A stretch of 64,000 bases of DNA from a virus. Within the stretch, counting starts at the first letter, position 1. The number at the start of each line of letters is the position of its first letter. Below are positions 47,010 through 56,279 of this stretch, piece after piece. The stretch is from positions 62,001-126,000 of IMG/VR virus record IMGVR_UViG_3300046516_001816; one strand, 5' to 3'. The position numbers and the translations under genes are program-made. The notes beneath the pieces are model-generated. The model saw only the letters and a program-made list of their open reading frames with translations. It did no database searches and was not told the origin of the DNA.

Positions 47010-49979
47010 TTACTGCCCTTTGGGGTTGTACACCGCGAACGAGACAGTGACTGCTTCTTGCACGCTGAGCGTACCGTTGGCATTCACGATCAGGTTCTTG
47101 GCAATCCCCAGCTGCGTCGAATCATCCACCAGCTCCACGGTCGACAGGTTGGCGGCACCCCCCAAGCCCGAGAACGTAAAGCTGATGACGTCATTGCCGT
47201 AGACATTGCGCAAGGCCGTGGTGATCATGTCGTTGGAGACCACCGTTTGGGCGATCACCGAACTGATGGTGCTGATCGTCGCTTGCTGGAGTTGCTGCTT
47301 CAGCGTCTCGCTGGCAAACACCGCCTTGCTCACGTAGCAGACCACGTTAAACTGTTGGCCCGCATCCACGTTGTACTTCAAGCCATCCTGCCCGTACACT
47401 TCCACGCTGCCGATATTGGCCACTGGGTAGTAGTAGAGCGACGTTTCTTCCAGCAGCTGTTGATTGAGCGTTTCAAACTGCCCCGTCAACCAGCCCACCA
47501 CCGTAGTGATCAGTTGCGTCATATACGCCGGCGCGACCGTGTCATTGGCAAAGCGGTACGCGGCTTCGATCATCATGATGTCGAGGTTACGCGTGACGCC
47601 GCGCGGGGAGATCGGCACCGGGTTATTCTGTCCATCCAGAATCACATCCCCCACACGGAACTGATAACTCACGCTGCCGTCGGCATTGAGGACTGGATCG
47701 CCCTTCTTGTGCACGATCGTGAACTGCGGTGCCCCATTGACAATGGTAAACTGCTGGCCCGTCGTCGGATCGATCTCGTACACGTCAGCCTGGTAGTAAT
47801 ACGGCACGTCGACCTGGTAGGTCTGGTACTGTACGGTCGAGACAATCGTGCGCGCATTTGCCCAGAGGGTATCCAGGTAATCGCCAAACTTACAGACCAG
47901 CTGCTCGTTGGTGATCCCGCGACTATTGCCCGGCAGCGTAAAGCGACCCAGCATCGTATCGACAGCCGAGGCGACCCACGTCGAGGGCATCGCAGCGGTC
48001 GTGCCATACACCACGTCAAACGTCGTTTCCAACGGCGCGGCGGTTAGCTGACCCGGATTCAGGTTGTACATGAAGAACTTCGTCAGGTACAGATTGCTCG
48101 CCGCATCCACGTTGTAGTTGGTCGACAGATCGAACTGCCATACGCGCTCACCGGTGCTCGTCTTGCCCTGGAGCGTGCCGTTGAGATACGCCCGTGCCGA
48201 CTGACCCGGCGGGATAAACGAGAGCTGACAGAAGAGCGTGTCATCCGAGAGCGCTTGATACGCACTGTTGGACGACGTCGCCAGCGTGAGCTGATAGCCC
48301 GTCGCCGTGGTGACGAACTGATACGTGGCCGTGGAGACGTTGAGCTGCGTGGTGTCATTCTCGCCCACCCAGAGCTTGGTCTCGACCGCCGGGGCATCCA
48401 GGTAGTACGGTCGCAGCGCCAGTTCATTGTTCGTCATATCGACGACGTAATAGAACGGGCTGAAATAGTAGTTCCCCGAATTGATTGCCAGCGCCAAATT
48501 GGTTGGCGACATGGCTTTCAGCTGCGCCAGCACTTCATCACTCACCATCGACACCACACCGTTGATGTTCTGGTAGAGCGCGCGCGGCGTAATCGTCACG
48601 CTGGTCTTGTTATCAATCACCGCACTGTTGGTGACGGCTTCGGCCACCGACATTGCCACGGTTTCAATCGTCGAGCACGCCGCGGTGATCAGTGCGCTAT
48701 CCACCGGCTGGGGCATCGGGCTCGTGGCCAGGTACGCCCGGTTGGTGATATTGTCGACGTTCTTCACCACGCCAAAGCCATCTTGCGCGAGTGTGTCTTG
48801 CAGCTGACTCGGCGTAATCGGCAAGGACTGTGCGCCTACCGAGTTATCAATGACCTGTTGACGCAGTGCGGCAAACGTCTGGGCGGCTTCCCCGCCAATC
48901 ACCACTTGATCCGAGAACGGAATCACGGTCGAGAAGTTCGACAGCGGCGCGGTGAAGATCGTCTTGTCATTCTGATCGATCGGATCGAACGTCGCACTGA
49001 AGGCACTCGCATCGTACTGCGAGAGGTTCATGTTCAGTGGTCCCTGCGTTTCATACACGTCAATGCGCAGGCTCGTGTTGAGCAAACCCGTGCTGGTGTA
49101 GACTTGCGGGACCATTACGTTCAGCTGCGTCACACCCGAGGTCACGTTCGTATCCAGCGTGAGCACCGCGGTTGGGGTCAGCGGATCGTAGATCTCGGTG
49201 GAGTACGTGGTCTGAAGTTCGCGCCAGGTACCCGCGCTCGTCTTGGCGTAGACACGGCAGTAGTAGAACGCGTTCTTCAACGGTACCGTCAGCTGGAACA
49301 TCTTCGAGGGCGAACACGTACCCGTGCGCGTGATGATGTCAAACTGTTGCAGCGGGAATTCCAGATACACCCAGGTCTGGTCGGCGGCCTGGCGATACTC
49401 CCACGTCACTTCGTTGGTGGAGAGCGTTTGCAGCGGAGAGACTTGGCTGGTGTCGTAATTGATCGAGAGTCCACCGTGCGCCATCTGCTGGATCACGATC
49501 GGATACTGCAAGCCAAAGTTCACACCCCCCACCACAAAGTTCGAGTTGCGCGGGATGACCAGCTTCTTCAGCCCCGTGGCCGGATCCACCACCATCTTGT
49601 TGAGCAGCTCATTCTCGCCAAACATCAACGACCAGGTACACTGCGCTGGCGTGGCAAAGCGGTTCGCGTAGTCGGTGTCCGACATATGCGTGTAGAGATC
49701 GGCTTGGGTGAGCGCCGAGACGGGGTACTGCTTGCGCCACAGGGCTTGCACCTTTTGCATAAACGCTGCGGTGTTCACCGCCGACGTTTCGATCGAGTGC
49801 ACATACGGGTTGGTCGGGTCCACGATACTGACCACGCCTCCGGTGACTTCATTCAGATAGTTAAAACCGACTTGCGCAATCCCGGCCGGATGATACTGGT
49901 ATTGCAGGATGTTGTTGATCAGGTCCGTGATCGTGGGCGAACCCGACGGAACGGTCAAGGCTGCGACGCTTGTTGCCAT
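47010..49979 (-). CDS. Large virion protein, probable baseplate component (989 aa)
   Basis: The largest gene in the window, 989 residues, in a minus-strand pair with the gene at 49992. The N-terminal third is beta-rich with Tyr/Trp repeats (AYYCRVYAKTSAGTWREL, typical of fibronectin-like or wedge domains). The C-terminal 250 residues have the features of a baseplate J/gp6-like wedge: TRNLDIMMIEAAYRF, LTTVVGWLTGQFETLNQQ and a beta-rich end (VTVSFAVYNP). Such proteins form the wedge of the myophage baseplate. The role is inferred from size, composition and context. No RGD or enzyme motif seen. Confidence 0.6.
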   Translation of the reverse strand: MATSVAALTVPSGSPTITDLINNILQYQYHPAGIAQVGFNYLNEVTGGVVSIVDPTNPYVHSIETSAVNTAAFMQKVQALWRKQYPVSALTQADLYTHMSDTDYANRFATPAQCTWSLMFGENELLNKMVVDPATGLKKLVIPRNSNFVVGGVNFGLQYPIVIQQMAHGGLSINYDTSQVSPLQTLSTNEVTWEYRQAADQTWVYLEFPLQQFDIITRTGTCSPSKMFQLTVPLKNAFYYCRVYAKTSAGTWRELQTTYSTEIYDPLTPTAVLTLDTNVTSGVTQLNVMVPQVYTSTGLLNTSLRIDVYETQGPLNMNLSQYDASAFSATFDPIDQNDKTIFTAPLSNFSTVIPFSDQVVIGGEAAQTFAALRQQVIDNSVGAQSLPITPSQLQDTLAQDGFGVVKNVDNITNRAYLATSPMPQPVDSALITAACSTIETVAMSVAEAVTNSAVIDNKTSVTITPRALYQNINGVVSMVSDEVLAQLKAMSPTNLALAINSGNYYFSPFYYVVDMTNNELALRPYYLDAPAVETKLWVGENDTTQLNVSTATYQFVTTATGYQLTLATSSNSAYQALSDDTLFCQLSFIPPGQSARAYLNGTLQGKTSTGERVWQFDLSTNYNVDAASNLYLTKFFMYNLNPGQLTAAPLETTFDVVYGTTAAMPSTWVASAVDTMLGRFTLPGNSRGITNEQLVCKFGDYLDTLWANARTIVSTVQYQTYQVDVPYYYQADVYEIDPTTGQQFTIVNGAPQFTIVHKKGDPVLNADGSVSYQFRVGDVILDGQNNPVPISPRGVTRNLDIMMIEAAYRFANDTVAPAYMTQLITTVVGWLTGQFETLNQQLLEETSLYYYPVANIGSVEVYGQDGLKYNVDAGQQFNVVCYVSKAVFASETLKQQLQQATISTISSVIAQTVVSNDMITTALRNVYGNDVISFTFSGLGGAANLSTVELVDDSTQLGIAKNLIVNANGTLSVQEAVTVSFAVYNPKGQ

Positions 49980-49991
49980 GTTATCAAGTCC

Positions 49992-51254
49992 TTATGTATT
50001 CGGAGACGAATCCGGTGCGGTTTGGATCGCCGTGCCTGTCGTTTGCAGTTTCACCGTCGGCTGACTGAAGGCCCGGTTATACACGCTTTCGTTATTGCTC
50101 GAGGCTTGCGGAATCTGTCCGGTTGGCAGCGGAGGCGTAGCCAGTCGATTGGTTTGCGCGGTCACCACCGGAATCAGGGTCTGGTAGGTGCGGTTATCGA
50201 TCCACCATTCGAGCTCCCACGTATCTGGATTGATGCGCGGATAGCCCCGGTTATTAAAGAGCTGCAACGCCGCCATCGGAATCTTCGTGTAGTGCGACTC
50301 GCGCATGCCATCGGCCATCGTGTCGTTAGCGCTACACACCGTTTGGTTGAACGACCACAGCAGAATCGGATCCTGATAGATCGCCCCCTGACAATGAAAC
50401 GGAATCGAGATCTGGTGATTCGCGTCGTTGTAGGGTTTCTCGTTGGTGTAGTCAAACGCGCTGGAGCCGATCGGGGCAGCCGTCGGAAAGGCCGCGCCAC
50501 ACGCGGCGATCTTCTGCACCTTGGTGCGCGTGGGGTCCAACACCAGCCGATAAATACGGGTTTCGTAGTCCTTTTCGTTCTCCACGATCATGTCCGGGTG
50601 CGGCATCATCGTACCCCGGAAGACATGGCTCATGTAGTGCGACCAATAAAAGAACATGGCGGTGATCGGATCGCCCGGAATGTTGCGGAAATTGGCGGTG
50701 ATATCGTATGCCGAAAGGTTTTCCGTCACCCCGTCGACCAGGGAAAACACCTCCTTATGTGTACCTTCTTGAGAGGTGCGATAAGGGACCATCAAGTCCG
50801 GCCACCCCGAAATATTGTTTAGCGTATTCGTCAAGACCGGCAGAAAAGCATTTTGCGGGTCAACGAACGGCGAGGTGATTCCGTACTCGGGACTGCGTGG
50901 ATCGAGGTAACACCGGATAATTCTTTGAAGCGTCTGAGCATTGGTCGTGGTCAAGGGATTAAACAAGCGCACGGCGCGCAGGTTGCCCAAGGCCAGATTC
51001 AGGTTCGGCCGCGTGAAGAACGTCAGGCCATAGTGGTCCTTGTTAATGGGGATCGCATTGGGGGTTTGCCGATGGTTGATCCCGTAGTAGGCGCTAGCGA
51101 TTGCGTTGGTGTTGCGTGTGCCTTGCGGCGTATTCAATAACAAGTTATCCACCGCTTGCGCCGCAGTGGTGTTGGCCTGTGTAAACACATCGGAGACGTC
51201 CAGGGCATTAGCTGTGCCATTGGGATTGTCGGACGATCCGCCATTGATGGTCAT
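49992..51254 (-). CDS. Virion structural protein of phiKZ-like phages (420 aa)
   Basis: 420 residues, 12 bases before the start of the large baseplate-like gene on the minus strand. Its body contains TRPNLNLALGNLRAVRLFNP, DPRSPEYGITSPFVDPQNAFLPVL and NISGWPD, a pattern I associate with virion proteins encoded next to tail genes in phiKZ-like phages. The ends are low-complexity (SSDNPNGTANAL; PDSSPNT). No enzyme motif. Probably a baseplate or tail component, together with its neighbour. Confidence 0.58.
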   Translation of the reverse strand: MTINGGSSDNPNGTANALDVSDVFTQANTTAAQAVDNLLLNTPQGTRNTNAIASAYYGINHRQTPNAIPINKDHYGLTFFTRPNLNLALGNLRAVRLFNPLTTTNAQTLQRIIRCYLDPRSPEYGITSPFVDPQNAFLPVLTNTLNNISGWPDLMVPYRTSQEGTHKEVFSLVDGVTENLSAYDITANFRNIPGDPITAMFFYWSHYMSHVFRGTMMPHPDMIVENEKDYETRIYRLVLDPTRTKVQKIAACGAAFPTAAPIGSSAFDYTNEKPYNDANHQISIPFHCQGAIYQDPILLWSFNQTVCSANDTMADGMRESHYTKIPMAALQLFNNRGYPRINPDTWELEWWIDNRTYQTLIPVVTAQTNRLATPPLPTGQIPQASSNNESVYNRAFSQPTVKLQTTGTAIQTAPDSSPNT

Positions 51255-51292
51255 TTTTAAACCTCTTCTTTGTATAACTAAGGACTAGCGCG

Positions 51293-53035
51293 ATGAGTAC
51301 GATCGGCGAGAAAGTCAGTCATGCGGCAGGCGCGACTGCTGAGTTTATCTTCAATCCTGCTACAGCTGCCCAGGTCGTTGGTCGTGACGCAATCGCCATG
51401 ATCATCGATCGCGCGATGGCGGTGGGCCAGGCCAACAGTTCGTTGGTGGGCTATACGCAAGCGGCGCGCGTGGAACCGTTGTGCCTGGTCGACACGGATG
51501 CATTGTTCGTGGAAGAGCTGCATGACGTGCTGCAATCGATGCAGTCGATTTTTGCAGGTTACTATCTGCAAGCCGTGCAGCTCGATTCGAGCATCGGTCA
51601 CGTCAAGGTCCTCGAGACGCTCCAGAAGTTCAATCCGAACCGCCCCGTGGGTTCGCACATCGGTAGCCTGACCAATGCAGTTGGCCAAACGCTGGGTCAC
51701 GCCATTGGCGTGCGTCAAGCGGGTCACGGCATCGGCCCGGGTGCATTGGGTGACAGCGCATTGGCAAGTGCGGGCGGTCTGGCCGCTGGCATCCATCATC
51801 TCACCGCTGCACAAGAGGCATTCGAAGACGCACTGCCGAGTTACGCATTCGATAGCGTCGCGCTCGAAGCGACCGCGCCCAAGGGTAGCAAACGTCAGAT
51901 CCAAGTCGATCCGGCCTTCGCTGATGACGCCGCGTTCAAGAACTGGAAGCAGCACCGCGAACTCGCTCGCGCCAAGCAGCAGGACCAGCAGCACCGCGAA
52001 CGCGTGAACGATCGTCGGGCCCAGAAGGACGACAAGAAGGAAGAGAAGCGCCTGCGCGAAGAAGACCGGGACCTGCGCCGTGGTCAACTGCAAGAGCAAG
52101 CCAATCGCCAGAAGGCACAGGACGAACGTCAAGCCCAGCTCGATCGCGAACGTGCGGAAGATCGTCGCAAGCAAGACGAGCGCGCGAACAAGCAGGACAA
52201 GCGTCAAGAGACGCAAGAAGACGAACGCAAGCGCAACCAGTCCTGGCAGAACCAGCGTCAGTTGCAACAAGACGCTGAGCGCGAAGCCGATCGTCTGAAG
52301 CAAGAACAACGTGAGCAGGCTGAAGCCGCTTCGAAGGCTGCTGACGACGCTCGCGTGTCGACAAGCTTCGGTTCGGACGCGCTGCGCGAGATCAAAGAAG
52401 CGAGCAATCTGGCTGTGGGCAAGATGCTCCAGCTCGAGATCAAGCACGCGGGTCAAGTCTTCCAGGTGCCCGTGGCCCTGCGGCTCGTGGTGAACACGAT
52501 TCCGAGCGCGCAACTGACTCATATTTTATCGCTCTCCAACGAGATCATCACCGGCAAGGAACGCTTCCATGCCTGGAAAGCGGGTCGTCTGGAGTTCGTG
52601 AAGGATCTGATCTTCTGCCGTGACTTGGTCGATGCCCATCGTCGCAACCTGATGAAGGATGCCGACAGCGTCTACGCACGGGTCGTGAAGAACGAGAGCA
52701 AGAGCTTTGCAGCAGCGATTCTGTCGGGCGTGCCCTCGGTGGCGGCGGCCTCCAACATGATCGTCACCACGACGCACACGATCGAAGAAGTCGAACTGTC
52801 GATGCCCGGCAAGTTCAGCGACTTCCATGCGCGCGAGAAGATCTTCGAGCACACCTCGCTCATGATCGTCGCCGTGATCGACAAGGAATGGAACCGCGTC
52901 ACGTTCTACCACCGCGGCATTGCGGATGCGACCGAAGTGTCGTTCCGTGATCTGAAGGCAGCGGGCAAGGGCAGTGGTCCGGACGTCAGCGACATTCTCA
53001 AGGCTTACACGCTCGGTAACGCACCGCGTCTGTAA
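51293..53035 (+). CDS. Virion-type protein with long charged helix (580 aa)
   Basis: ATG at 51293 follows AACTAAGGACTAGCGCG. Residues 1-200 are Ala/Gly-rich and partly hydrophobic; residues about 205-350 are almost only Arg, Lys, Gln, Glu and Asp (e.g. RREQ/ERAEDRRKQDE), the composition of a long single alpha-helix or coiled coil. The C-terminal part (about 360-580) looks globular. A repeated VALEAT/SVALEA element near residue 190 (DSVALEATAP) may be a protease-site region. It lies among inner-body-like genes, so a head or ejection role is plausible. Function unknown. Confidence 0.58.
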   Translation: MSTIGEKVSHAAGATAEFIFNPATAAQVVGRDAIAMIIDRAMAVGQANSSLVGYTQAARVEPLCLVDTDALFVEELHDVLQSMQSIFAGYYLQAVQLDSSIGHVKVLETLQKFNPNRPVGSHIGSLTNAVGQTLGHAIGVRQAGHGIGPGALGDSALASAGGLAAGIHHLTAAQEAFEDALPSYAFDSVALEATAPKGSKRQIQVDPAFADDAAFKNWKQHRELARAKQQDQQHRERVNDRRAQKDDKKEEKRLREEDRDLRRGQLQEQANRQKAQDERQAQLDRERAEDRRKQDERANKQDKRQETQEDERKRNQSWQNQRQLQQDAEREADRLKQEQREQAEAASKAADDARVSTSFGSDALREIKEASNLAVGKMLQLEIKHAGQVFQVPVALRLVVNTIPSAQLTHILSLSNEIITGKERFHAWKAGRLEFVKDLIFCRDLVDAHRRNLMKDADSVYARVVKNESKSFAAAILSGVPSVAAASNMIVTTTHTIEEVELSMPGKFSDFHAREKIFEHTSLMIVAVIDKEWNRVTFYHRGIADATEVSFRDLKAAGKGSGPDVSDILKAYTLGNAPRL

Positions 53036-53045
53036 TTTCATCATC

Positions 53046-53072
53046 GGCGCTGGGGGTTCGCTCCCAGTGCAT
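53046..53072 (+). terminator. Short hairpin between virion genes
   Basis: GCGCTGGGGG (53047-53056) pairs with CTCCCAGTGC (53062-53071), followed by ATTTCTTTAAGG, the next ribosome site. Confidence 0.45.
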
Positions 53073-53095
53073 TTCTTTAAGGGTTGGTCTTCACC

Positions 53096-53983
53096 ATGAA
53101 GATTGAGAAATACGTCGCCACGCTGATGCCGAGTATCCGGAAGGACAAGGTGCTCGAAGACATCGCGGTGGTGCGCAAGGAGTTGCGCGACGCGACCATT
53201 CCGTCGTATGCGGCGATCATCGGCTTTTTCGGCAAGCGCAAGTGGACGAGCAAGGAAATGCAGTCGTTTGCGCAGACCTTCGCCCGTCTGGTGCATGGTG
53301 GCAATCTGGTGGAAATCATCGGCAAGGGTCTGGATGAAATGGACAAGGCTCTCGATGTCGCCGAAGCCTACATCACCAAGGCCTTCAACGAAGAAACCGT
53401 CAGCGCAGCGATCACGTACAAGAAGGCCGGCGTGCTTCAGTACGTTGACGCCATCGCGTTCCTGACCCGCTACGCCCGTCGTCTGGCTAACTATATGCTG
53501 GTCTGCGAGACGGCGACCGAAGACAGCGACACGAAGCTGGCGGACTCGTTCGCGCCGGCCGAGCTCGCCTATCTCAACGGCAATGCGCTGGTCTTCTGTC
53601 AGGCCTTCAAGGCGATCGCGATTCCGGCGACGGCCGTCGAGAAAGCTATCGAAGCGATGCCCGAGATCGTCGTGAAGGCAGCCGCAGCAGGTGTCGCGGA
53701 AGAGATCCATGGCGCGAAGAAGATCGACGCGTTTGGCATGGGCCTGATCCCGGCCAAGTGGAACTTGTTCTACCACGTCGGCAAAGCGTTCGCCGAGTGG
53801 CAGGTGAGCAACTACAACGCGGCCAAGGAAGAGATGCAGCTCGTGCAGATGCGCAAGCTCTACCTGGAAAAGATCCTCGCGAAGAAGCCGGACGCTGCGC
53901 TGCAAACCGAGATCCAGTACACCGAAGGTCGCCTGCTGAATCTGTCGGCGAAGATCGGCAAGATGGAGGCAGCATATGCCTGA
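53096..53983 (+). CDS. Hypothetical helical virion-type protein (295 aa)
   Basis: ATG at 53096, rather than TTG at 53084, fits the TTAAGGG ribosome site. The 295-residue product is almost entirely helical with abundant Ala (EKAIEAMPEIVVKAAAAGVAEEI) and well-adapted codons. No catalytic motif is apparent. It overlaps the next gene by 8 bases. Position among virion genes and high codon bias suggest an abundant structural or inner-body protein. Function unknown. Confidence 0.58.
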   Translation: MKIEKYVATLMPSIRKDKVLEDIAVVRKELRDATIPSYAAIIGFFGKRKWTSKEMQSFAQTFARLVHGGNLVEIIGKGLDEMDKALDVAEAYITKAFNEETVSAAITYKKAGVLQYVDAIAFLTRYARRLANYMLVCETATEDSDTKLADSFAPAELAYLNGNALVFCQAFKAIAIPATAVEKAIEAMPEIVVKAAAAGVAEEIHGAKKIDAFGMGLIPAKWNLFYHVGKAFAEWQVSNYNAAKEEMQLVQMRKLYLEKILAKKPDAALQTEIQYTEGRLLNLSAKIGKMEAAYA

Positions 53984-54587
53984 CGCCCGTCAAGTGATGG
54001 GCTTCAAGCTGTATCCGCGAGGCTTCGTGGGTGGGGATCTCCCCATCCGGCTCGCGGTGCAACCGAAGCCCTACGAGATCCGCATTCGTGCGCCGATCCG
54101 TGTTGGTGTGATCGAACCGCAGCGTACCACGGTAGATGCGAACCTCGTCATCGAGACGCTCTACTCGCAGTACATCAAGCGCAGCGCTGATACGCAATCC
54201 TTTGAGTTCCGCGAGTCGGTCCTCATTGCTGCGCTGGCCGCCTTCGGTAGCCGGAACTTCTTCACCTGGTATCAAGCTCAGTTGCTCTCGCCCGCCTGTG
54301 GCGAATACCATCTGCGCTTTCTCGGTGATACGTGCCGGTTTCTGATGACGGGTCAACGCGAGATGCGCCTGGAGACGTGGTCGCATCTGCTGAAACCGAC
54401 GGAAGAAGTGGCAACACCGGCCAAGCCTTGCGAAAGCGCGGCGGGGTACTTCTGCCTCGGGGGTCGCGCGATGCCGACGGACCCGCAGCAATTCAATCTG
54501 GTGGAGACGATTCAGCGCTGGGTGTCGCATCCCCAAGGCCTGGAAGATCTCCTCGGCACACTACATCTGCTATTTGGTAACCTGTAA
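53976..54587 (+). CDS. Hypothetical protein (203 aa)
   Basis: ATG at 53976 lies in the end of the previous gene, with ATGGAGGCAGCAT upstream. The 203-residue product begins beta-rich (FKLYPRGFVGGDLPIRLAVQPKPYEIRIRAPIRVGVI) and continues with helices. It contains three cysteines in the second half. It resembles tail-terminator-like or small structural proteins in size only; no family recognised. The gap that follows (54588-54725) has small hairpins and an AATAGTATAG box that may be a promoter of the next gene. Confidence 0.58.
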   Translation: MPDARQVMGFKLYPRGFVGGDLPIRLAVQPKPYEIRIRAPIRVGVIEPQRTTVDANLVIETLYSQYIKRSADTQSFEFRESVLIAALAAFGSRNFFTWYQAQLLSPACGEYHLRFLGDTCRFLMTGQREMRLETWSHLLKPTEEVATPAKPCESAAGYFCLGGRAMPTDPQQFNLVETIQRWVSHPQGLEDLLGTLHLLFGNL

Positions 54588-54725
54588 TTACCAATAGTAT
54601 AGTTGATGCACTTTGCACGTGCGTCAGTGACAAGATCTTGGGCGCTGTGCTCAAACACGGGCCCTAGAGGTACCGCGCGGGTACTTGTAGTTCCATCAAA
54701 AACCTAAGCTTAGGAGTAGTACATC

Positions 54726-56186
54726 ATGCGTCGTCTGCAAGCACGTGGCATTTTCGCCGCTCTGGAAAACGAAGAACTGAACGTTCCCCCGGTCGAAGAA
54801 GCACCGGTCGAACTGCCGAACCACTCGGAATCGGTCGAAGCCGATCTGGCCGATCTGAACGCTGAACACGCCGACATCGCCGAGCACGACGCTCAGATCG
54901 ACGAAGCGGAAGAAACCGTCGAAGCACTCGAAGCGATTCGCGAGCAACTCATCGAAGCCGACAAGGAAGGTGGTCTGAGCCGTTCGGGCGCAGCGATCCT
55001 GAAGATCTCGCTCGAGCACATGTACGGCCGCCTCGGCCTGGCCAGCGACCGTGTCGTGCCGGCGATGGAATCGTTCGGCGGCGCGGCTTCGCGCCAAGAA
55101 TCCACGCAGATCGCGCTGGAAACGATCGGCGAAACGATCAGCAAGGTGTGGGCTGCGATCGTCGAAGCTGCGAAGAAGGCCTGGGAATGGATCAAGGGCT
55201 GGTACAACAAACTGTTCGACACCAACACGAAGGTGACGAACCGTGCGAAGGCACTGAAGGAAGCCGCAGCGAAGCTGGGCACCGACGCGCCGAAGACCAC
55301 CGAAATCCAGAACGAAAGCCTGACGAAGGCGCTGATGCTGACGGAACACGGCGGCTCGGCTGAAGCAGTGCTGTCGGCAGTCGAGAAGTTCGCTGGCGAA
55401 TTCTCGGGCGGCGCAGGCAAGTACTTCGCGAACCTCGAAAAGCTCGCGAACTCGGTCAAGGAAGGCCACGCGGTCGACCTGCGTCCGGAAGAAATGTCGC
55501 TCGGCCTGAAGCACGTCGAAGGCGACGCTGCACGCAAGATCAAGTTGTCGGTCGGCGCAGGCTCGACGGTGTTCGCATCCGACGAACTGCCGGGTGGCAA
55601 GTACTTCGTGTCGGCCTGGTCCGGCAAGACGGAAGGCTCGTTCGCAGGCATGGCTGAAGGTTCGGCTGCGCACAGCGAGAAGGCCCTGCCGGTCGCTGAC
55701 AAGGCTCTCATCGAAAAGATCGCAGAAGCGGTCGAATCGATCAGCGGCAAGGTTGCTTCCACGAAGTCGGATCTCGACGCAGCGGGCAAGGTGCTCGAAG
55801 CGCTGATCGCCTCGGGCGAAGCGCACATGAAGGCAGCTGGCAAGGAACAAGACGAACAGAGCAAGGCTTCGGTCGAACTCGCGCGCGTCTGCCAGAAGCT
55901 GATCACGGGCGCTGCTACGTCGGCGAACAAGTACCTGCTCGACACCTGCCAGTCCATGCTGGCCTGGGGCGAACAGTCGGTGTCGGCCCACACGGGTACG
56001 GCGCTCGGCAACGCTGCTGAGAAGGTCGGCGAGAAGGTCGGTGCTGCTGCTGACGCTGTGAAGGAAAAGGCGGGCGCGGCTGCTGACGCTGTCAAGGGTG
56101 CCGCTGGCGCCGCAGCTGACAAGGTCAAGGGTGCCGTGAACTCGGCAGCCTCGAAGGTCGCTGACAAGACCAAGAAGGCTGAATAA
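54726..56186 (+). CDS. Abundant inner-body-like virion protein with LEA-like tail (486 aa)
   Basis: ATG at 54726 follows CTTAGGAGTAGTACATC. The 486-residue product has an acidic N-terminal propeptide-like region (1-110), then VVPAMESFGG and ALETIGETISKVWAAIVEAAKKAWEW, a Trp-rich amphipathic helix like that of the gene at 56280. The C-terminal 65 residues are Ala/Gly/Lys repeats (AAADAVKEKAGAAADAVKG and the like), resembling the 11-residue repeats of LEA proteins. Codon use is extremely biased, so it is probably very abundant. The phiKZ inner-body family, cleaved after S-x-E, is the closest analogy. Confidence 0.62.
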   Translation: MRRLQARGIFAALENEELNVPPVEEAPVELPNHSESVEADLADLNAEHADIAEHDAQIDEAEETVEALEAIREQLIEADKEGGLSRSGAAILKISLEHMYGRLGLASDRVVPAMESFGGAASRQESTQIALETIGETISKVWAAIVEAAKKAWEWIKGWYNKLFDTNTKVTNRAKALKEAAAKLGTDAPKTTEIQNESLTKALMLTEHGGSAEAVLSAVEKFAGEFSGGAGKYFANLEKLANSVKEGHAVDLRPEEMSLGLKHVEGDAARKIKLSVGAGSTVFASDELPGGKYFVSAWSGKTEGSFAGMAEGSAAHSEKALPVADKALIEKIAEAVESISGKVASTKSDLDAAGKVLEALIASGEAHMKAAGKEQDEQSKASVELARVCQKLITGAATSANKYLLDTCQSMLAWGEQSVSAHTGTALGNAAEKVGEKVGAAADAVKEKAGAAADAVKGAAGAAADKVKGAVNSAASKVADKTKKAE

Positions 56187-56219
56187 GTCTCGCGGTCCTA
56201 ACGCACTCTCGCGTTAACT

Positions 56220-56257
56220 GGGCTACCATGGTCTTCGGGCCGTGGTAGCCCTTTTAT
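56220..56257 (+). terminator. Terminator between inner-body-like genes
   Basis: GGGCTACCATGG (56220-56231) pairs with CCGTGGTAGCCC (56240-56251), followed by TTTTATT. AACGC/GCGTT just before it forms an additional stem. Confidence 0.75.
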
Positions 56258-56279
56258 TCAGTTCAGAAGAGGAAGAACC

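Noticed and set aside
48255-50822. 855-codon plus-strand frame opposite the two baseplate-like genes
   Set aside because: Arg/His-rich antisense shadow that spans two real minus-strand genes and their junction.
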